The position numbers and the translations under genes are program-made. Below the pieces are notes generated by a model that ran no database searches, was not told the DNA's origin, and saw nothing but the letters and a program-made list of their open reading frames with translations. From the NCBI GenBank assembly GCA_004552965.1, contig SFMU01000003.1:13282-77281 (forward strand): a DNA stretch of 64,000 nucleotides, in the 5' to 3' direction. Source of the DNA: Bacteroidales bacterium. Lineage in GTDB: Bacteria; Bacteroidota; Bacteroidia; Bacteroidales; UBA932. The number at the start of each line of letters is the position of its first letter. Within the stretch, counting starts at the first letter, position 1. Positions 45,358-54,031 of the stretch are shown here, piece after piece.

Positions 45358-46736
45358 AGATGGCTCACTACCATGTGCAGCTCCAGAACCTCGCCTTCGG
45401 AATCCCTGACTTCGAAGCAGTCAGTCCCGTCCGGAAGCGGCTTTCTCGACATCGTGCGCCCTGCCCCCTCCCTGACAGAAGCTTTCGCAGCCTTCAGAGC
45501 CTTCTCGCCGGAAGCATAAGAGAACTTCAGTGCCTTGCTCCGGCCGTCACGGTAGTGCCTGTCCTTCTTCTCAAGCGCAGTCATCCTGTCGTCATATTCA
45601 GCATCCCACTGCCTGTAATAGTCCATTTTCTCATCTTCGAACAAGGCAAGGGGCACATCGTGTGTGAGCCTGGAGACGCCGAGCCCGACCTGGCGAAGCG
45701 GAGTCACTCCGTCCCAGACATCGGGAATCATCCGCCTGGCCTCATTCAGGATCACTGCCGTAACATCCGTCGGGAAAGTCAGGCTGTGCTGCCTGGAACG
45801 GCTGATGAAATCCCTGGTCTTGACAAAGACCGAGACATTGCCGGCCGCGAAATGGTCCTTCCTGATCCTGTGGGCGACAATGCAGGCAACATTGAAAAGC
45901 TGACGGTCGAGCAAGGCGGGATCGGAGATATCGTTGGGGAAAGTCCTTTCCGCGCTGTAGCTCTTCGCCTCTTCCTCTTGAGTGCAGACCGGAGAATCAT
46001 CCTTCCCATTTGCGCTGTCGCGCGCCGTCCTGGCACCTTTGGGACCGAATATGTGGAGCATGACATTGTCCGGAGCCACAGCGAGCTGGCCGATGGTCTT
46101 GATCCCGCAGGCGATGAGCTTTTCCGCACTCTTCCTGCCGACCCAGAGAAGGTCGCCGACCGGCAGAGGCCACATCTTGTCCGGGATTTCCTCAGTCCAT
46201 AGGGTATGGACCCTGTCAGGCTTCTCGAAGTCCGATGCCATCTTCGCCAGAAGCTTGTTGGGACCGACACCGATGTTGACCGTGAAGCCCAGCCTGGAAG
46301 CGATTTCCCGGCGCAGGGCGTCGGCTGTTCCGAATGCCTTCTTCTTATCCACCCTGCCGGTCATTTCGATGAAGCACTCATCGACCGAGAACTGCTCCAG
46401 GACAGGTGAATATGTCCTGCAGATCGCTATGAAGGCCTCCGAGCATTTCTTGTACCACTCCCAGTCACCGCGCACGACCACCAGTCCGGGACATTTTCGC
46501 AAAGCCATCGAAACCGGCTCTGCCGTGTTGATTCCGTATTTCTTCGCAGGGATGGATTTGGCAGTGACGATGCTCCTCCTGTCCTGAGGGTCGCCGGAAA
46601 CGACGGACGGAACGGTGCGGATGTCCAGCTTTTCCCCACGCAGAAGCATCTGGACCGCCGTCCAGGAAAGGAAGGCGGAATTGACATCTACATGGAACAC
46701 AATCCTCTCCATAGCCGTCATCTCCACACGCTGCAT
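45351..46736 (-). CDS. dinB: Y-family DNA polymerase (DinB/Pol IV-like)
   Basis: 461 residues. The catalytic Asp motifs are FHVDVNSAFLSW and FSVDECFIEMTG; the steric-gate region, VNIGVGPNKLLAKMASDFEK and PVGDLLWVGRKSAEKLIACG (helix-hairpin-helix) complete the palm and thumb. The C terminus is extended by a little-finger domain and about 90 residues rich in Lys, Arg and Ala (YRDGRSKALKFSYASGEKAL). It performs translesion synthesis. A Met at residue 9 (46712) is an alternative start that removes an atypical MQRVEMTA leader. It starts directly after the LytTR stop, so the two are probably co-transcribed. Confidence 0.9.
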   Translation of the reverse strand: MQRVEMTAMERIVFHVDVNSAFLSWTAVQMLLRGEKLDIRTVPSVVSGDPQDRRSIVTAKSIPAKKYGINTAEPVSMALRKCPGLVVVRGDWEWYKKCSEAFIAICRTYSPVLEQFSVDECFIEMTGRVDKKKAFGTADALRREIASRLGFTVNIGVGPNKLLAKMASDFEKPDRVHTLWTEEIPDKMWPLPVGDLLWVGRKSAEKLIACGIKTIGQLAVAPDNVMLHIFGPKGARTARDSANGKDDSPVCTQEEEAKSYSAERTFPNDISDPALLDRQLFNVACIVAHRIRKDHFAAGNVSVFVKTRDFISRSRQHSLTFPTDVTAVILNEARRMIPDVWDGVTPLRQVGLGVSRLTHDVPLALFEDEKMDYYRQWDAEYDDRMTALEKKDRHYRDGRSKALKFSYASGEKALKAAKASVREGAGRTMSRKPLPDGTDCFEVRDSEGEVLELHMVVSHLV

Positions 46737-47555
46737 CTACAGAAGCCGGGCAAGTTCGTCGTAGTACATCTTCGAAACAGGCACCTTGCCCATCTCATCG
46801 ACATTGAAAAGGGTGTAGATGATGCCATCCTTACCCCTGCTCAGAAGCCTGATGTGCTTGGGATTGACATAGAATGACCTGTGGCAACGGACAATCCCGT
46901 GCCTTCTGGCAGCCTCCTCGAAACTCTTCATCGAATTCCGCACCGGGAAGACCTTTTCCCGGCCGTTCTCCAGATAATGCACATTTATGTAGTTGGAATC
47001 CGCAGCCACATAGACCACAGCCGCCGGGTCGATTGTCAGCTTCAGCCTGTGATGCTCGTCATAAAGCTTCAGAAGGGCCTCTTCCGGCACCCTCGAGGCA
47101 TCCTCCATGTCGGATTTCATGTTGATGATGATCCTGAAAAGGATGGAGATGAGGTAAGGATAGACAAGGGTCAGGAAGTTTATCTGAATACACTGGGAGA
47201 GTGCGGTGAAATACGGAACCGGCACATCGGAAAGCCGAAACAGGGTGACATAGAGAGCGAAGAAGAAGGACACAGCCAGAACCTCACCCAGACACCAGAC
47301 CACATAGTGCCACCACTTGAAACGGATTGCCCTGTAAAGGAAATGAAAGATAAGCCTTGAGAAGGCAAGCACACCTATCATGATGCAGCTGAGCATCAGA
47401 AGATGGAAAGTCCAGGATTTGCCGCCCATCTCGAAGTTCTGCTTGAAGGAGAAGGGATTGTACACGATCATGAATACAAAGAAGAAGACCGGGAACAGAA
47501 GCGCGTACTTCAGCTGTCCCCAAATCCTGCCGGAAACTCTAAGATCAGTGTTCAT
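46737..47555 (-). CDS. membrane-anchored LytTR-family transcription regulator
   Basis: 272 residues. Four hydrophobic segments occupy residues about 15-150 (YALLFPVFFFVFMIVY, LLMLSCIMIGVLAFSRLIF, WCLGEVLAVSFFFALYVTLF, FLTLVYPYLISILFRI). A LytTR DNA-binding domain follows at about 170-270 (VVYVAADSNYINVHYLENGR, RNSMKSFEEAA, IVRCHRSFYVNPKHIRLLSR, VPVSKMYYDELARLL). There is no phosphoacceptor domain, so it is a one-component membrane regulator, a layout common in Bacteroidota. Its target may be itself and dinB (inference). Confidence 0.85.
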   Translation of the reverse strand: MNTDLRVSGRIWGQLKYALLFPVFFFVFMIVYNPFSFKQNFEMGGKSWTFHLLMLSCIMIGVLAFSRLIFHFLYRAIRFKWWHYVVWCLGEVLAVSFFFALYVTLFRLSDVPVPYFTALSQCIQINFLTLVYPYLISILFRIIINMKSDMEDASRVPEEALLKLYDEHHRLKLTIDPAAVVYVAADSNYINVHYLENGREKVFPVRNSMKSFEEAARRHGIVRCHRSFYVNPKHIRLLSRGKDGIIYTLFNVDEMGKVPVSKMYYDELARLL

Positions 47556-47956
47556 CTCGATAACAAATCATCAGTCATAGGAAATCTCTCTGTCCCCCAG
47601 CCTATAATTCCGTCCCGTACAGACGTGGGACAAACAAGGGATACTTGTGAAATCCGTCCCCAATATAGCAAAATTTTCCGCCAAAACCTCTTTTCATCCC
47701 ATCAAAGCAGTGTTATATTGCAATTTCTTCATCGGAGGGCAGAGAGTTCATAATTTTGTCACGGATCCTCGAATGAGACTGCTGTCATTCCCGGCCTGTG
47801 AAAGACCCCGGGACTCCGGCAGGGAGATCCGGGCAAGGGGAATCCGGTAAGGACTCCGGGCAAGGACTCCGGGCACTGGATTCCGGCAGGGAGATCCGGG
47901 AAATGACTCCCAGACACGGACTCCAGCAAGGACCTCCGGATAAGATTATTTAAACA
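47556..47956. repeat. 400-bp spacer with a degenerate 14-15 bp tandem repeat
   Basis: No gene is supported here. The half near the LytTR gene contains a GTCCC/GGGAC stem-loop (about 47612-47631) and AT-rich sequence that should hold the LytTR promoter. From about 47810 to 47945 a decayed tandem array repeats GGAYTCCGGGCAAG-like units (GACTCCGGCAGGGAGATCCG, GGAATCCGGTAAG, GGACTCCGGGCAAG) up to 12 bp before the next start codon. Confidence 0.6.
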
Positions 47957-48499
47957 ATGACGACAATGAAGACCTTCGAACTTCTGGTGACAAAAGACAA
48001 TGCTGACGAAAAGGGAATCGCTACCATCCCATCCATGCTTTCACAGATAACTGGAACGATGGAAGAATGCCGTGAAGACGCCATGACACTCAGAAATACG
48101 GTGTTCGAACTGTTCGAAAGGCCAAAGGTAGACGACATCTACAACCTGACCCTTGTAGAAAGCCGGAAGACATCCAAAGGCTCTGAGGAAAAGGCCATAG
48201 TCACGGACCAGGACGGCCACGAAATTGGCTGCTGCACCTCAGAATGGAGTACACTGGCTCCTGACCAGGGGATGAGACGTCCGGACAGCACCGAGTACAT
48301 CAGGAAGTTCTTCAAGCTCCTGCCGGACGAAATCTGCAAGACAGGCCTCTCGATAAGGCTGGAGCTCAGATTCCACGAAGAGCCGCTCCACATCGGCGAC
48401 ATTTCCTACAGGCTCATGACCCCGAGGAGCGACACCTACCTCTTCAGCGTCGGCACCGGGGACAACATCATCTGCACCGCCGCACTCACAACAGAATAA
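47957..48499 (+). CDS. hypothetical protein, unknown function
   Basis: 180 residues, soluble, no signal peptide. Two halves: an N-terminal acidic and helical part (ATIPSMLSQITGTMEECRED, NTVFELFERPKVDDIYNLTL) and a mixed beta C-terminal part (EYIRKFFKLLPDEICKTGLS, LELRFHEEPLHIGDISYRLM, DTYLFSVGTGDNIICTAALT). I do not recognise a family. Its last 33 bases are the first copy of a 44-bp tandem repeat that continues past the stop codon. Flanked by repeats on both sides, it may be a fast-evolving gene. Confidence 0.55.
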   Translation: MTTMKTFELLVTKDNADEKGIATIPSMLSQITGTMEECREDAMTLRNTVFELFERPKVDDIYNLTLVESRKTSKGSEEKAIVTDQDGHEIGCCTSEWSTLAPDQGMRRPDSTEYIRKFFKLLPDEICKTGLSIRLELRFHEEPLHIGDISYRLMTPRSDTYLFSVGTGDNIICTAALTTE

Positions 48500-48630
48500 A
48501 GGTTACGGGAATCATCTGCACCGCCGCACTCACAACAGAATAAAGGTTACGAGGATCATCTGCACCGCTGCACTCACCACAGAATAAAGGTTACGGGGAT
48601 CATCTGCACCGCCGCACTTACTACAGAATA
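48467..48630 (+). repeat. 44-bp tandem repeat, four copies, overlapping a gene's 3' end
   Basis: Units start at 48467, 48511, 48555 and 48599 with an exact 44-bp period (ATCATCTGCACCGCCGCACT is the unit head; CAGAATAAAGGTTACGGG the tail). Copy one supplies the last codons and TAA stop (48497-48499) of the upstream gene. Copies differ by only a few bases, and copy four diverges at its end. Confidence 0.95.
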
Positions 48631-48636
48631 ATTGCT

Positions 48637-48671
48637 CCGGGGTGGAACGGCATAGCGTCGCTCCACCCCGG
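48637..48671. terminator. bidirectional terminator hairpin
   Basis: CCGGGGTGGA (48637-48646) pairs perfectly with TCCACCCCGG (48662-48671) around a 15-nt loop. It lies between two converging genes. No strong T-run follows on either side, so termination may need Rho or simply stem strength. Two GAATATTC sites follow within 30 bp. Confidence 0.65.
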
Positions 48672-48739
48672 AATATTCAAATAAATGCCCCGGAATATTC
48701 AAAAAGATTCCTGAATATCCCGCCACGGGCATCAGTCTG

Positions 48740-50605
48740 TCATCTGATCACCGGAAGCCAGGTCTGGATGTGCGAACCCTTCCAGCAGTCTACCGAAGAG
48801 TAATCCACCATCTTTATGTCGCCGCCGGTCGTAGGGACAACGAACTGCATCCTGGTACCGGGACGCTCCGGAGTCACCTGCCTGACCTTCACCTCGCCAT
48901 TCTCATCGGCAACGACCTGGACAGGCTTGTTGTAGTCCGGATCGATGTTCTCGTCGCGGGCAAGGACGATAGGGCCCCACTGGACGGCCTGGAAGAACTC
49001 TCCCTCAGGATTGCGTCCACCCTTCGGAGCATCGATCAGCCTTGCGCGGAAATCGAAGACGATACGGATCATGTCACCCTTCTTCCACCTTCTGCTGATG
49101 GCAAGATACTCTCCCGGCTTAACCCCGCGGACGGCCTTCCCATTGACCTCGACATAGGTGTCCGGGCTCCAGGTCGGCATGTAAAGCCTGACGGAGAATT
49201 TGCCTGCGACCGAAGGATCCACTGAAATCTTAACCTCATTACCTCTCGGGAACTGGGAATCGACAGTCAGAACGACCTCATCCCCCTTTGCAGTCTTTGC
49301 GACAGCCTTTCCGGCATTGTAGAGGTTCACGACAGGGCCTTCGGCATCCTGCATGACAGCGACATAAGGGATGTAAGCCAGACCGGTAGGACCGTTGAGA
49401 TTGCAGCAGGTCACAGGAAGACCGTCGAAATTCCATCCCCAGCCATAATTGGTAACCTTCTCGCCATTGAGCAGATTGACATAGCTGAAGCCCTTGCCGT
49501 CCGGCCTCATCGCACCGAGGAGACCGTTGTAGATGTACTTCTCGATGGCATCGACAGCGGAAGGGTCTCCGGTCAGGCGAAGATACTGCGAACAGTACTT
49601 GATCCAGGTCACACCAACGCAGGTCTCCATCATCCTGACAACGGAAGGATTGGTCTGCTCGACAGCGGTGTTGCTCCATGCCTCTCCGCAGACTTTAGGC
49701 CAGTAGACATCGGCGCCGCCATTGCCGATGATGGTGATTTCGTTCTCCTTCACGGAACGGAAATACTTCTCGATGGTCTCCAGAAGGACAGGGTCGCCGG
49801 TGGCGCGGTAGTATTCGACAAGACCCTCCCAGAGGGATGTCATCTCGTAGGCCTTCGGATAAGGCTGGCCGACGGATGTCAGCGGGTCGCCGTCACGGAC
49901 AGCCTGGAACATATTCTTGCCCAGTCCGCCTCCGCAGTCGACGATGTAGGCAGCGTAGTCGAGATATTCCTGCTTTCCGGTAATATAATAAAGTCTCATT
50001 ATCGGCTCGAGGATGGTCGAGGACTCGATGTGGTTGTCGCTCCACCCGAAATCCTTGATGCTGACTCCGGTCTGAGGACCGATCTGGGTCATCACGCTGG
50101 CAGCCTCCTTCTCCATCGCGTCAAGGACCTTCGGATCCTGATCCACGTCGAGATAGTACTGGCTGAGGGCAAGGAGGACATATTTTCTTTCCCAGATGTC
50201 ACCGTCGGTACCGCCCGGCTGATTCTCGACCGCAGTGCAGCTGATGCTGCCGTTCGGCTTCATGGTCCCGATCAGCGAATAGACCACATCCTTGGTAAGA
50301 TCCCGCAGTTCCTCGTCGCGGGTGTACCTGTACATAAGGGCATTGGTCCTGATAGCCTTGCCGACCATCTCCCCGAGGGCGAACTGCTTGCGCCCGGTAC
50401 GGAAGAATTCCACGACGGAATCATAAGGCATGACACCTTTTGCCCAGTTCTCGACGGACTTGCGGATGTCATTCTCGAAATAGTCCGTGAGAGTCACAGC
50501 CCCGGAAGGAAGAGGCTCCATCACATTCTCCACCTTCCTCTGTCCCTGCGCGAAAACAGCGGCGCTGAGACCGAGAGCTGCAAGAAAAGCAATTGATTTT
50601 TTCAT
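48740..50605 (-). CDS. GH127-family (DUF1680) glycosidase, secreted
   Basis: The ATG at 50605 gives 621 residues with a signal peptide (LAALGLSAAVFAQG). Alpha/alpha barrel features: FALGEMVGKAIRTNALMYRY, DIWERKYVLLALSQYYLDV, SLWEGLVEYYRATGD. The GH127 catalytic region has ETCVGVTWIKYCSQYLRLTG and PVTCCNLNGPTGLAYIP (vicinal Cys). The C-terminal part is beta-rich (SVRLYMPTWSPDTYVEVNGK). Likely beta-L-arabinofuranosidase or a related activity on plant glycans. It is monocistronic and far from the glycan island, with only family-level similarity to the enzyme at 4954-6555. Confidence 0.75.
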   Translation of the reverse strand: MKKSIAFLAALGLSAAVFAQGQRKVENVMEPLPSGAVTLTDYFENDIRKSVENWAKGVMPYDSVVEFFRTGRKQFALGEMVGKAIRTNALMYRYTRDEELRDLTKDVVYSLIGTMKPNGSISCTAVENQPGGTDGDIWERKYVLLALSQYYLDVDQDPKVLDAMEKEAASVMTQIGPQTGVSIKDFGWSDNHIESSTILEPIMRLYYITGKQEYLDYAAYIVDCGGGLGKNMFQAVRDGDPLTSVGQPYPKAYEMTSLWEGLVEYYRATGDPVLLETIEKYFRSVKENEITIIGNGGADVYWPKVCGEAWSNTAVEQTNPSVVRMMETCVGVTWIKYCSQYLRLTGDPSAVDAIEKYIYNGLLGAMRPDGKGFSYVNLLNGEKVTNYGWGWNFDGLPVTCCNLNGPTGLAYIPYVAVMQDAEGPVVNLYNAGKAVAKTAKGDEVVLTVDSQFPRGNEVKISVDPSVAGKFSVRLYMPTWSPDTYVEVNGKAVRGVKPGEYLAISRRWKKGDMIRIVFDFRARLIDAPKGGRNPEGEFFQAVQWGPIVLARDENIDPDYNKPVQVVADENGEVKVRQVTPERPGTRMQFVVPTTGGDIKMVDYSSVDCWKGSHIQTWLPVIR

Positions 50606-50677
50606 GTTCAGAATAGTTATTGGTTCAGTGTACGAAAAATCGTTCTTCAATCATTACAAATATAACAATCTTCTGCT

Positions 50678-50685
50678 TATTTTTG
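50678..50685 (+). promoter_or_regulatory. -7 box of the TGS-kinase gene
   Basis: TATTTTTG matches TAnnTTTG and lies 27 nt before the start codon at 50713. A standard -33 box is not evident. Confidence 0.5.
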
Positions 50686-50712
50686 CAAACAGCTTCATAA
50701 CCACAACTACCA

Positions 50713-52368
50713 ATGATCAGGATTTTCTGCACCAACACAGGCACTAGCCGCGAATTCCAGGAAGGAGCATCGCTTCTGGAGATCTCCGAAGGTTTCGGTT
50801 TCGATGAACCGTTCAGGATCCTGGCGGCAAAAGTCAACAACGTTGCCCAGGGACTCAGATTCAGGGCCTACCACAATCTGAACGTCGAATTCGTCGACTA
50901 CAAGGCCTACATAGGCAGGGAATTCTACTGCCGCTCGCTCTGCCTGCTGCTTCACAAGGCGGCCGGCGACATATTCCCGGGCAGCACCCTGACAATCAAA
51001 CGCCCTATCTCGAAAGGTTATTTCTGCGACCTGGTCAAAGCGGACGGCACCCCTACGGAAGAAAAGGACGCCGACGCCATCAGAAGCAGGATGGAAGAGC
51101 TTGTGGCCTTGAATATGCCGATACGGCGCCACGAGCTCCAGACCGACGAGGCCATCCGCATATTCAGGAAAAACGGCCGCGAAGACACAGCCAAACTCCT
51201 CGAGACCAGCGGAGACGTCTACACGACCTGCTACTCCCTGGACGGTACGATGGACTACTACTATGACGAGCTGGTGCCGTCCACAGGCTACCTCAAAGTC
51301 TTCGGGCTCATCCCCTACGAGCACGGCCTTCTCCTCAGGGTTCCGGACCGTCACAACCCGACCGAGCTCGCCCCGATGTTCCACCAGCCGAAGACCTTCG
51401 AAGTCTTCAAGGAAGCCAGCATCTGGAACAGCTTCATGGACCTGGCCAATGTGGGCGACGTCAACGAGCAGATCCTTTCAGGCAACGCCTCAGACCTGAT
51501 CAGGATCGCAGAAGCCCTCCAGGAAAAGAAGATCGTCCGTATCGCCGAGGAGATCGAGAAAAGGCATTCCGACCGGGAGAACCCGGTTCAGCTCGTGCTG
51601 ATCACCGGACCGAGCAGCAGCGGCAAGAGCACGTTCTGCAAGAGGCTTTCCACCCAGCTCAAGGCCTGCGGACTCCACCCGGTCTCATTCTCGACAGACG
51701 ACTATTTCGTCAACCGCGTGGACACTCCCCTGCTCCCCGACGGCTCCTACGACTTCGACAACTTCGAGACAGTCGACTACAGATGCCTCCAGAGCGACCT
51801 CCTGAAGCTCCTCGGCGGCGAAGAAGTGGATGTCCCGCAGTACAACTTCGTGACCGGCGAGAAAGAATACCACGGAAAGAAAAAGAAACTGGGAGAACGC
51901 TCCGTAGTGCTGCTGGAAGGCATCCACGCCCTCAATCCGCGCCTCACGGACAAGGTCCCCGAGCAGAAGAAATACAAGATATTCATCAACGCAATCACCT
52001 CCATCTCCCTGGACAGCCACAACTGCATCCCGACAAGCGACAACCGCCTTCTCAGGAGAATCGTGCGCGACTACCTCAAGGGAGCCTTCAGCGTCCGCGA
52101 ATCCATCGCCAACTGGCCTAACGTCAGGAGAGCCGAAGTCAAATGGATCTACCCGTTCCAGGAAGAAGCCGACGTGCTGTTCAACTCGACCTACCTCGTC
52201 GAATTCGCCGCCCTCCGCTCGAAAGCCGAAAGAATCCTCTCGACAGTCCCGAAGAACTGCTCCGAATACACCGAAGCAGCACGACTCCTGAAGTTCCTGC
52301 ACTGCTTCCTGTCAGTCTCCGACAAGGACATCCCAGCCACCTCCCTCATCCGCAGCTTCATCGGCTAG
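50713..52368 (+). CDS. TGS-domain uridine kinase-like nucleoside kinase
   Basis: 551 residues. The N terminus (1-65) resembles a TGS domain (IFCTNTGTSREFQEGASLLE). Residues 70-200 resemble the ThrRS second additional domain (LHKAAGDIFPGSTLTIKRPI, YFCDLVKADG, RRHELQTDEAIRIF). The C-terminal 260 residues are a P-loop kinase of the PRK/uridine kinase family: GPSSSGKSTFCKRL (from about residue 299), FSTDDYFVNRVDTPLLPDGS, YDFDNFETVD and VVLLEGIHALNP. This three-part architecture is common in Bacteroidota and Firmicutes and is annotated as nucleoside kinase. Substrate probably uridine or cytidine. Confidence 0.8.
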   Translation: MIRIFCTNTGTSREFQEGASLLEISEGFGFDEPFRILAAKVNNVAQGLRFRAYHNLNVEFVDYKAYIGREFYCRSLCLLLHKAAGDIFPGSTLTIKRPISKGYFCDLVKADGTPTEEKDADAIRSRMEELVALNMPIRRHELQTDEAIRIFRKNGREDTAKLLETSGDVYTTCYSLDGTMDYYYDELVPSTGYLKVFGLIPYEHGLLLRVPDRHNPTELAPMFHQPKTFEVFKEASIWNSFMDLANVGDVNEQILSGNASDLIRIAEALQEKKIVRIAEEIEKRHSDRENPVQLVLITGPSSSGKSTFCKRLSTQLKACGLHPVSFSTDDYFVNRVDTPLLPDGSYDFDNFETVDYRCLQSDLLKLLGGEEVDVPQYNFVTGEKEYHGKKKKLGERSVVLLEGIHALNPRLTDKVPEQKKYKIFINAITSISLDSHNCIPTSDNRLLRRIVRDYLKGAFSVRESIANWPNVRRAEVKWIYPFQEEADVLFNSTYLVEFAALRSKAERILSTVPKNCSEYTEAARLLKFLHCFLSVSDKDIPATSLIRSFIG

Positions 52369-52460
52369 CCTAGCCGGAGAGCGCACAGCCCTCATCGGCA
52401 TGCCACCGCCCTCATCGGCCAGCCACGCCGGAGAGGCATGCCCAAGCATCCCCCAATCGG
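52360..52460 (+). repeat. short tandem-like repeats running out of the kinase gene end
   Basis: CATCGGC followed by TA, AT or CA and GCC occurs three times (from 52359, 52396 and 52416), the first containing the TAG stop of the kinase gene. CCGGAGAG also recurs (52374 and 52430). Periods are irregular (20-37 bp). It resembles the cleaner stop-anchored arrays at 48467 and 62140. Confidence 0.5.
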
Positions 52461-52516
52461 CCAAAGAACGTGAAGAAGCCGGCAGGAGGGCAGAAAGGCT
52501 ACGGCACGAAGGCCTG

Positions 52517-53320
52517 CTAGCCGAAGATCATATTCAGAAGACAGGCGAGCCGGATTCCTCCTCTGACGAGCTGCCTGTCGGCAAGCACCGTCGCATTGTA
52601 GCAGTCAACATCGGTCAAGGTGTCCGGCCTGACGATGTCATAGGCAACAAGGCACTCGACGGCATTCTGATGGACCCAACCGAGCACATCGCCATCCATC
52701 GCGATAGCCTTGACCTCCTTCCTGGAAAGATTCCTGGTCAGATGGTCGCAGTACTCGCCCGGACTCCAGTCGTGGATACCGTACCGATCGGGAACATGGT
52801 CCCAGATGCCGTGGAACAGAACTTTCTCGCCTCCACCCACATTGACCCAGTAATTGGTAGAGCGGAAGTTGTAGATGACATGGCTCGGGCAATGGATGTC
52901 CGGCACGAAATGCGCCAGCCACGCCAGATAAAGCGTAACCGTCGAATCAGGAAGGTTGCGGTAGCCACCATCCTTCATCTCATCGACAGCCTTGCGGATG
53001 CACATCACGGCATCGCCCTTCTGGCTGATGCCGCTGTCATCGTAGTCACCATTTGAATATTCCATCTTCCTGTTGACGGGCGAACAATGGTCGAACCATT
53101 CATTGGAGAGCCCGAGCTTGTAATGATACCCCATGTAATCCATGTAGGACGCATACCAGGTCAGCGTGTGCCCCTCAAGGTACTTCGAGATATTCTTGCG
53201 TGCCTTTTTGGTGAGGTACTTCTCAGCAATCATCGTAGAGGCGTCATGCCCCCTTTTGTCCCAGGAATATGATGCCGTAGCGACCAGCGACATCAGCAGG
53301 ATAATCAGAAATCTTTTCAT
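52517..53320 (-). CDS. S1/P1-type zinc nuclease or phospholipase, secreted
   Basis: 267 residues with a signal peptide (LLMSLVATASYS) followed at once by WDKRGHD, so the mature N-terminal Trp could be a zinc ligand, as in S1/P1 nuclease and phospholipase C. Further ligands fit: NEWFDHCSP, LYLAWLAHFVPDIHCPSHVI (HxxxD and H), LFHGIWDHVPD (H...D). These enzymes use three zinc ions to cut single-stranded nucleic acids or phospholipids. Probably periplasmic or secreted. Monocistronic, reading away from the two tRNA genes. Confidence 0.75.
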   Translation of the reverse strand: MKRFLIILLMSLVATASYSWDKRGHDASTMIAEKYLTKKARKNISKYLEGHTLTWYASYMDYMGYHYKLGLSNEWFDHCSPVNRKMEYSNGDYDDSGISQKGDAVMCIRKAVDEMKDGGYRNLPDSTVTLYLAWLAHFVPDIHCPSHVIYNFRSTNYWVNVGGGEKVLFHGIWDHVPDRYGIHDWSPGEYCDHLTRNLSRKEVKAIAMDGDVLGWVHQNAVECLVAYDIVRPDTLTDVDCYNATVLADRQLVRGGIRLACLLNMIFG

Positions 53321-53352
53321 GGCGTAATTATTTAACTGTCCCGCAATATACG

Positions 53353-53395
53353 AAAAAAAAGGCTGACCTGAAAGTCTTTCGGACTTCGGCCAGCC
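53353..53395 (-). terminator. intrinsic terminator of the tRNA-Lys unit
   Basis: On the minus strand GGCTG(GCC)GAAGTCC pairs with GGACTTTCAGGTCAGCC (53361-53395, one mismatch region) and is followed by TTTTTTTT (plus 53353-53360). It lies 5 bp beyond the 3' end of the downstream tRNA. Confidence 0.85.
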
Positions 53396-53400
53396 TTCTG

Positions 53401-53473
53401 TGCTCTGTTAGGGACTCGAACCCTAGACCCACTGATTAAGAGTCAGTTGCTCTACCAACTGAGCTAACAAAGC
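53401..53473 (-). tRNA. tRNA-Lys (anticodon CTT)
   Basis: 73 nt with a full cloverleaf: acceptor GCTTTGT/ACAGAGC (one G-U pair), D arm AGCTCAGTTGGTAGAGC, anticodon stem ACTGA/TCAGT around CTCTTAA, T arm CTAGGGTTCGAGTCCCTA, discriminator A. CCA is not encoded. Second gene of a two-tRNA unit. Confidence 0.95.
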
Positions 53474-53505
53474 ATTTCGGTTTTGGAAAGAATCTTCAAC
53501 CTTTG

Positions 53506-53578
53506 TGATTCGTTCGGGGCTCGAACCCGAGACCCCAACATTAAAAGTGTTGTGCTCTACCTACTGAGCTAACGAATC
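53506..53578 (-). tRNA. tRNA-Lys (anticodon TTT)
   Basis: 73 nt: acceptor GATTCGT/ACGAATC, D arm AGCTCAGTAGGTAGAGC, anticodon stem CAACA/TGTTG around CTTTTAA, T arm CTCGGGTTCGAGCCCCGA, discriminator A. It is the first gene of the unit, 32 bp upstream of tRNA-Lys(CTT). Together they read both Lys codons. Confidence 0.95.
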
Positions 53579-53620
53579 TTTCCGTTTCCCTCGTCAAGGT
53601 GTTCCTTTCGTTCGGGATTG

Positions 53621-53651
53621 CAAAGGTAGGACAAGTTTTTATTTTATCCAA
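53621..53651 (-). promoter_or_regulatory. promoter of the tRNA-Lys pair
   Basis: Minus strand TACCTTTG (plus 53621-53628) with TTG (plus CAA, 53649-53651) 20 nt upstream: a consensus Bacteroidota promoter. The primary transcript would start about 35 nt before the first tRNA. Confidence 0.8.
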
Positions 53652-53772
53652 GACTTTTCCGGAATTTTTTCATCTTTTTTAAACTTTAACGATTCATAGG
53701 CCGCCCATCACTCACCCGCACCGTACCGAAGGGCCGGCCAGAGCATCGGGAAGAGACCGGTTCGAGATTGGT

Positions 53773-53915
53773 TGGGTGATGCTTCGCCACGCGGGGATTC
53801 CACTGAGGTACCTGTGGGTAGGGTGGCCGTGGCAAAGACCCGCCAGAAGACCCTCTTCGCCACGCGAGGATGCCACTGAGGCACCTGCAGGCAAGGTCGC
53901 CGTGCCGAAGGCCGG
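53773..53915 (+). repeat. two palindromic (REP-like) elements
   Basis: Two 54-bp copies in tandem: TTCGCCACGCGGGGATTCCA ... GGCCGTGGCAAAG (about 53785-53838) and TTCGCCACGCGAGGATGCCA ... CGCCGTGCCGAAG (about 53858-53911). The spacer has the AGAAGACCCTC form of the usual spacer. The rest of the 710-bp gap between the nuclease gene and the next CDS holds the tRNA unit and, near 53690-53770, a GC-rich stretch with an ACCGGTTCGAGATTGG segment that I cannot assign. Confidence 0.85.
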
Positions 53916-53986
53916 CATGAAAGCCGTCACAGCCCCACCGCGGCACGAAATCAGCCGACGGCAGCAGGGAAAACGAGGATATTTGC

Positions 53987-53994
53987 TATTTTTG
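53987..53994 (+). promoter_or_regulatory. -7 box of the dipeptidyl-peptidase III gene
   Basis: TATTTTTG, 37 nt before the ATG at 54032, fits TAnnTTTG. No clear -33 box was found. Confidence 0.55.
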
Positions 53995-54031
53995 CAGTAA
54001 TCATATTCAAAGACGAACAAAATCAGCAATC

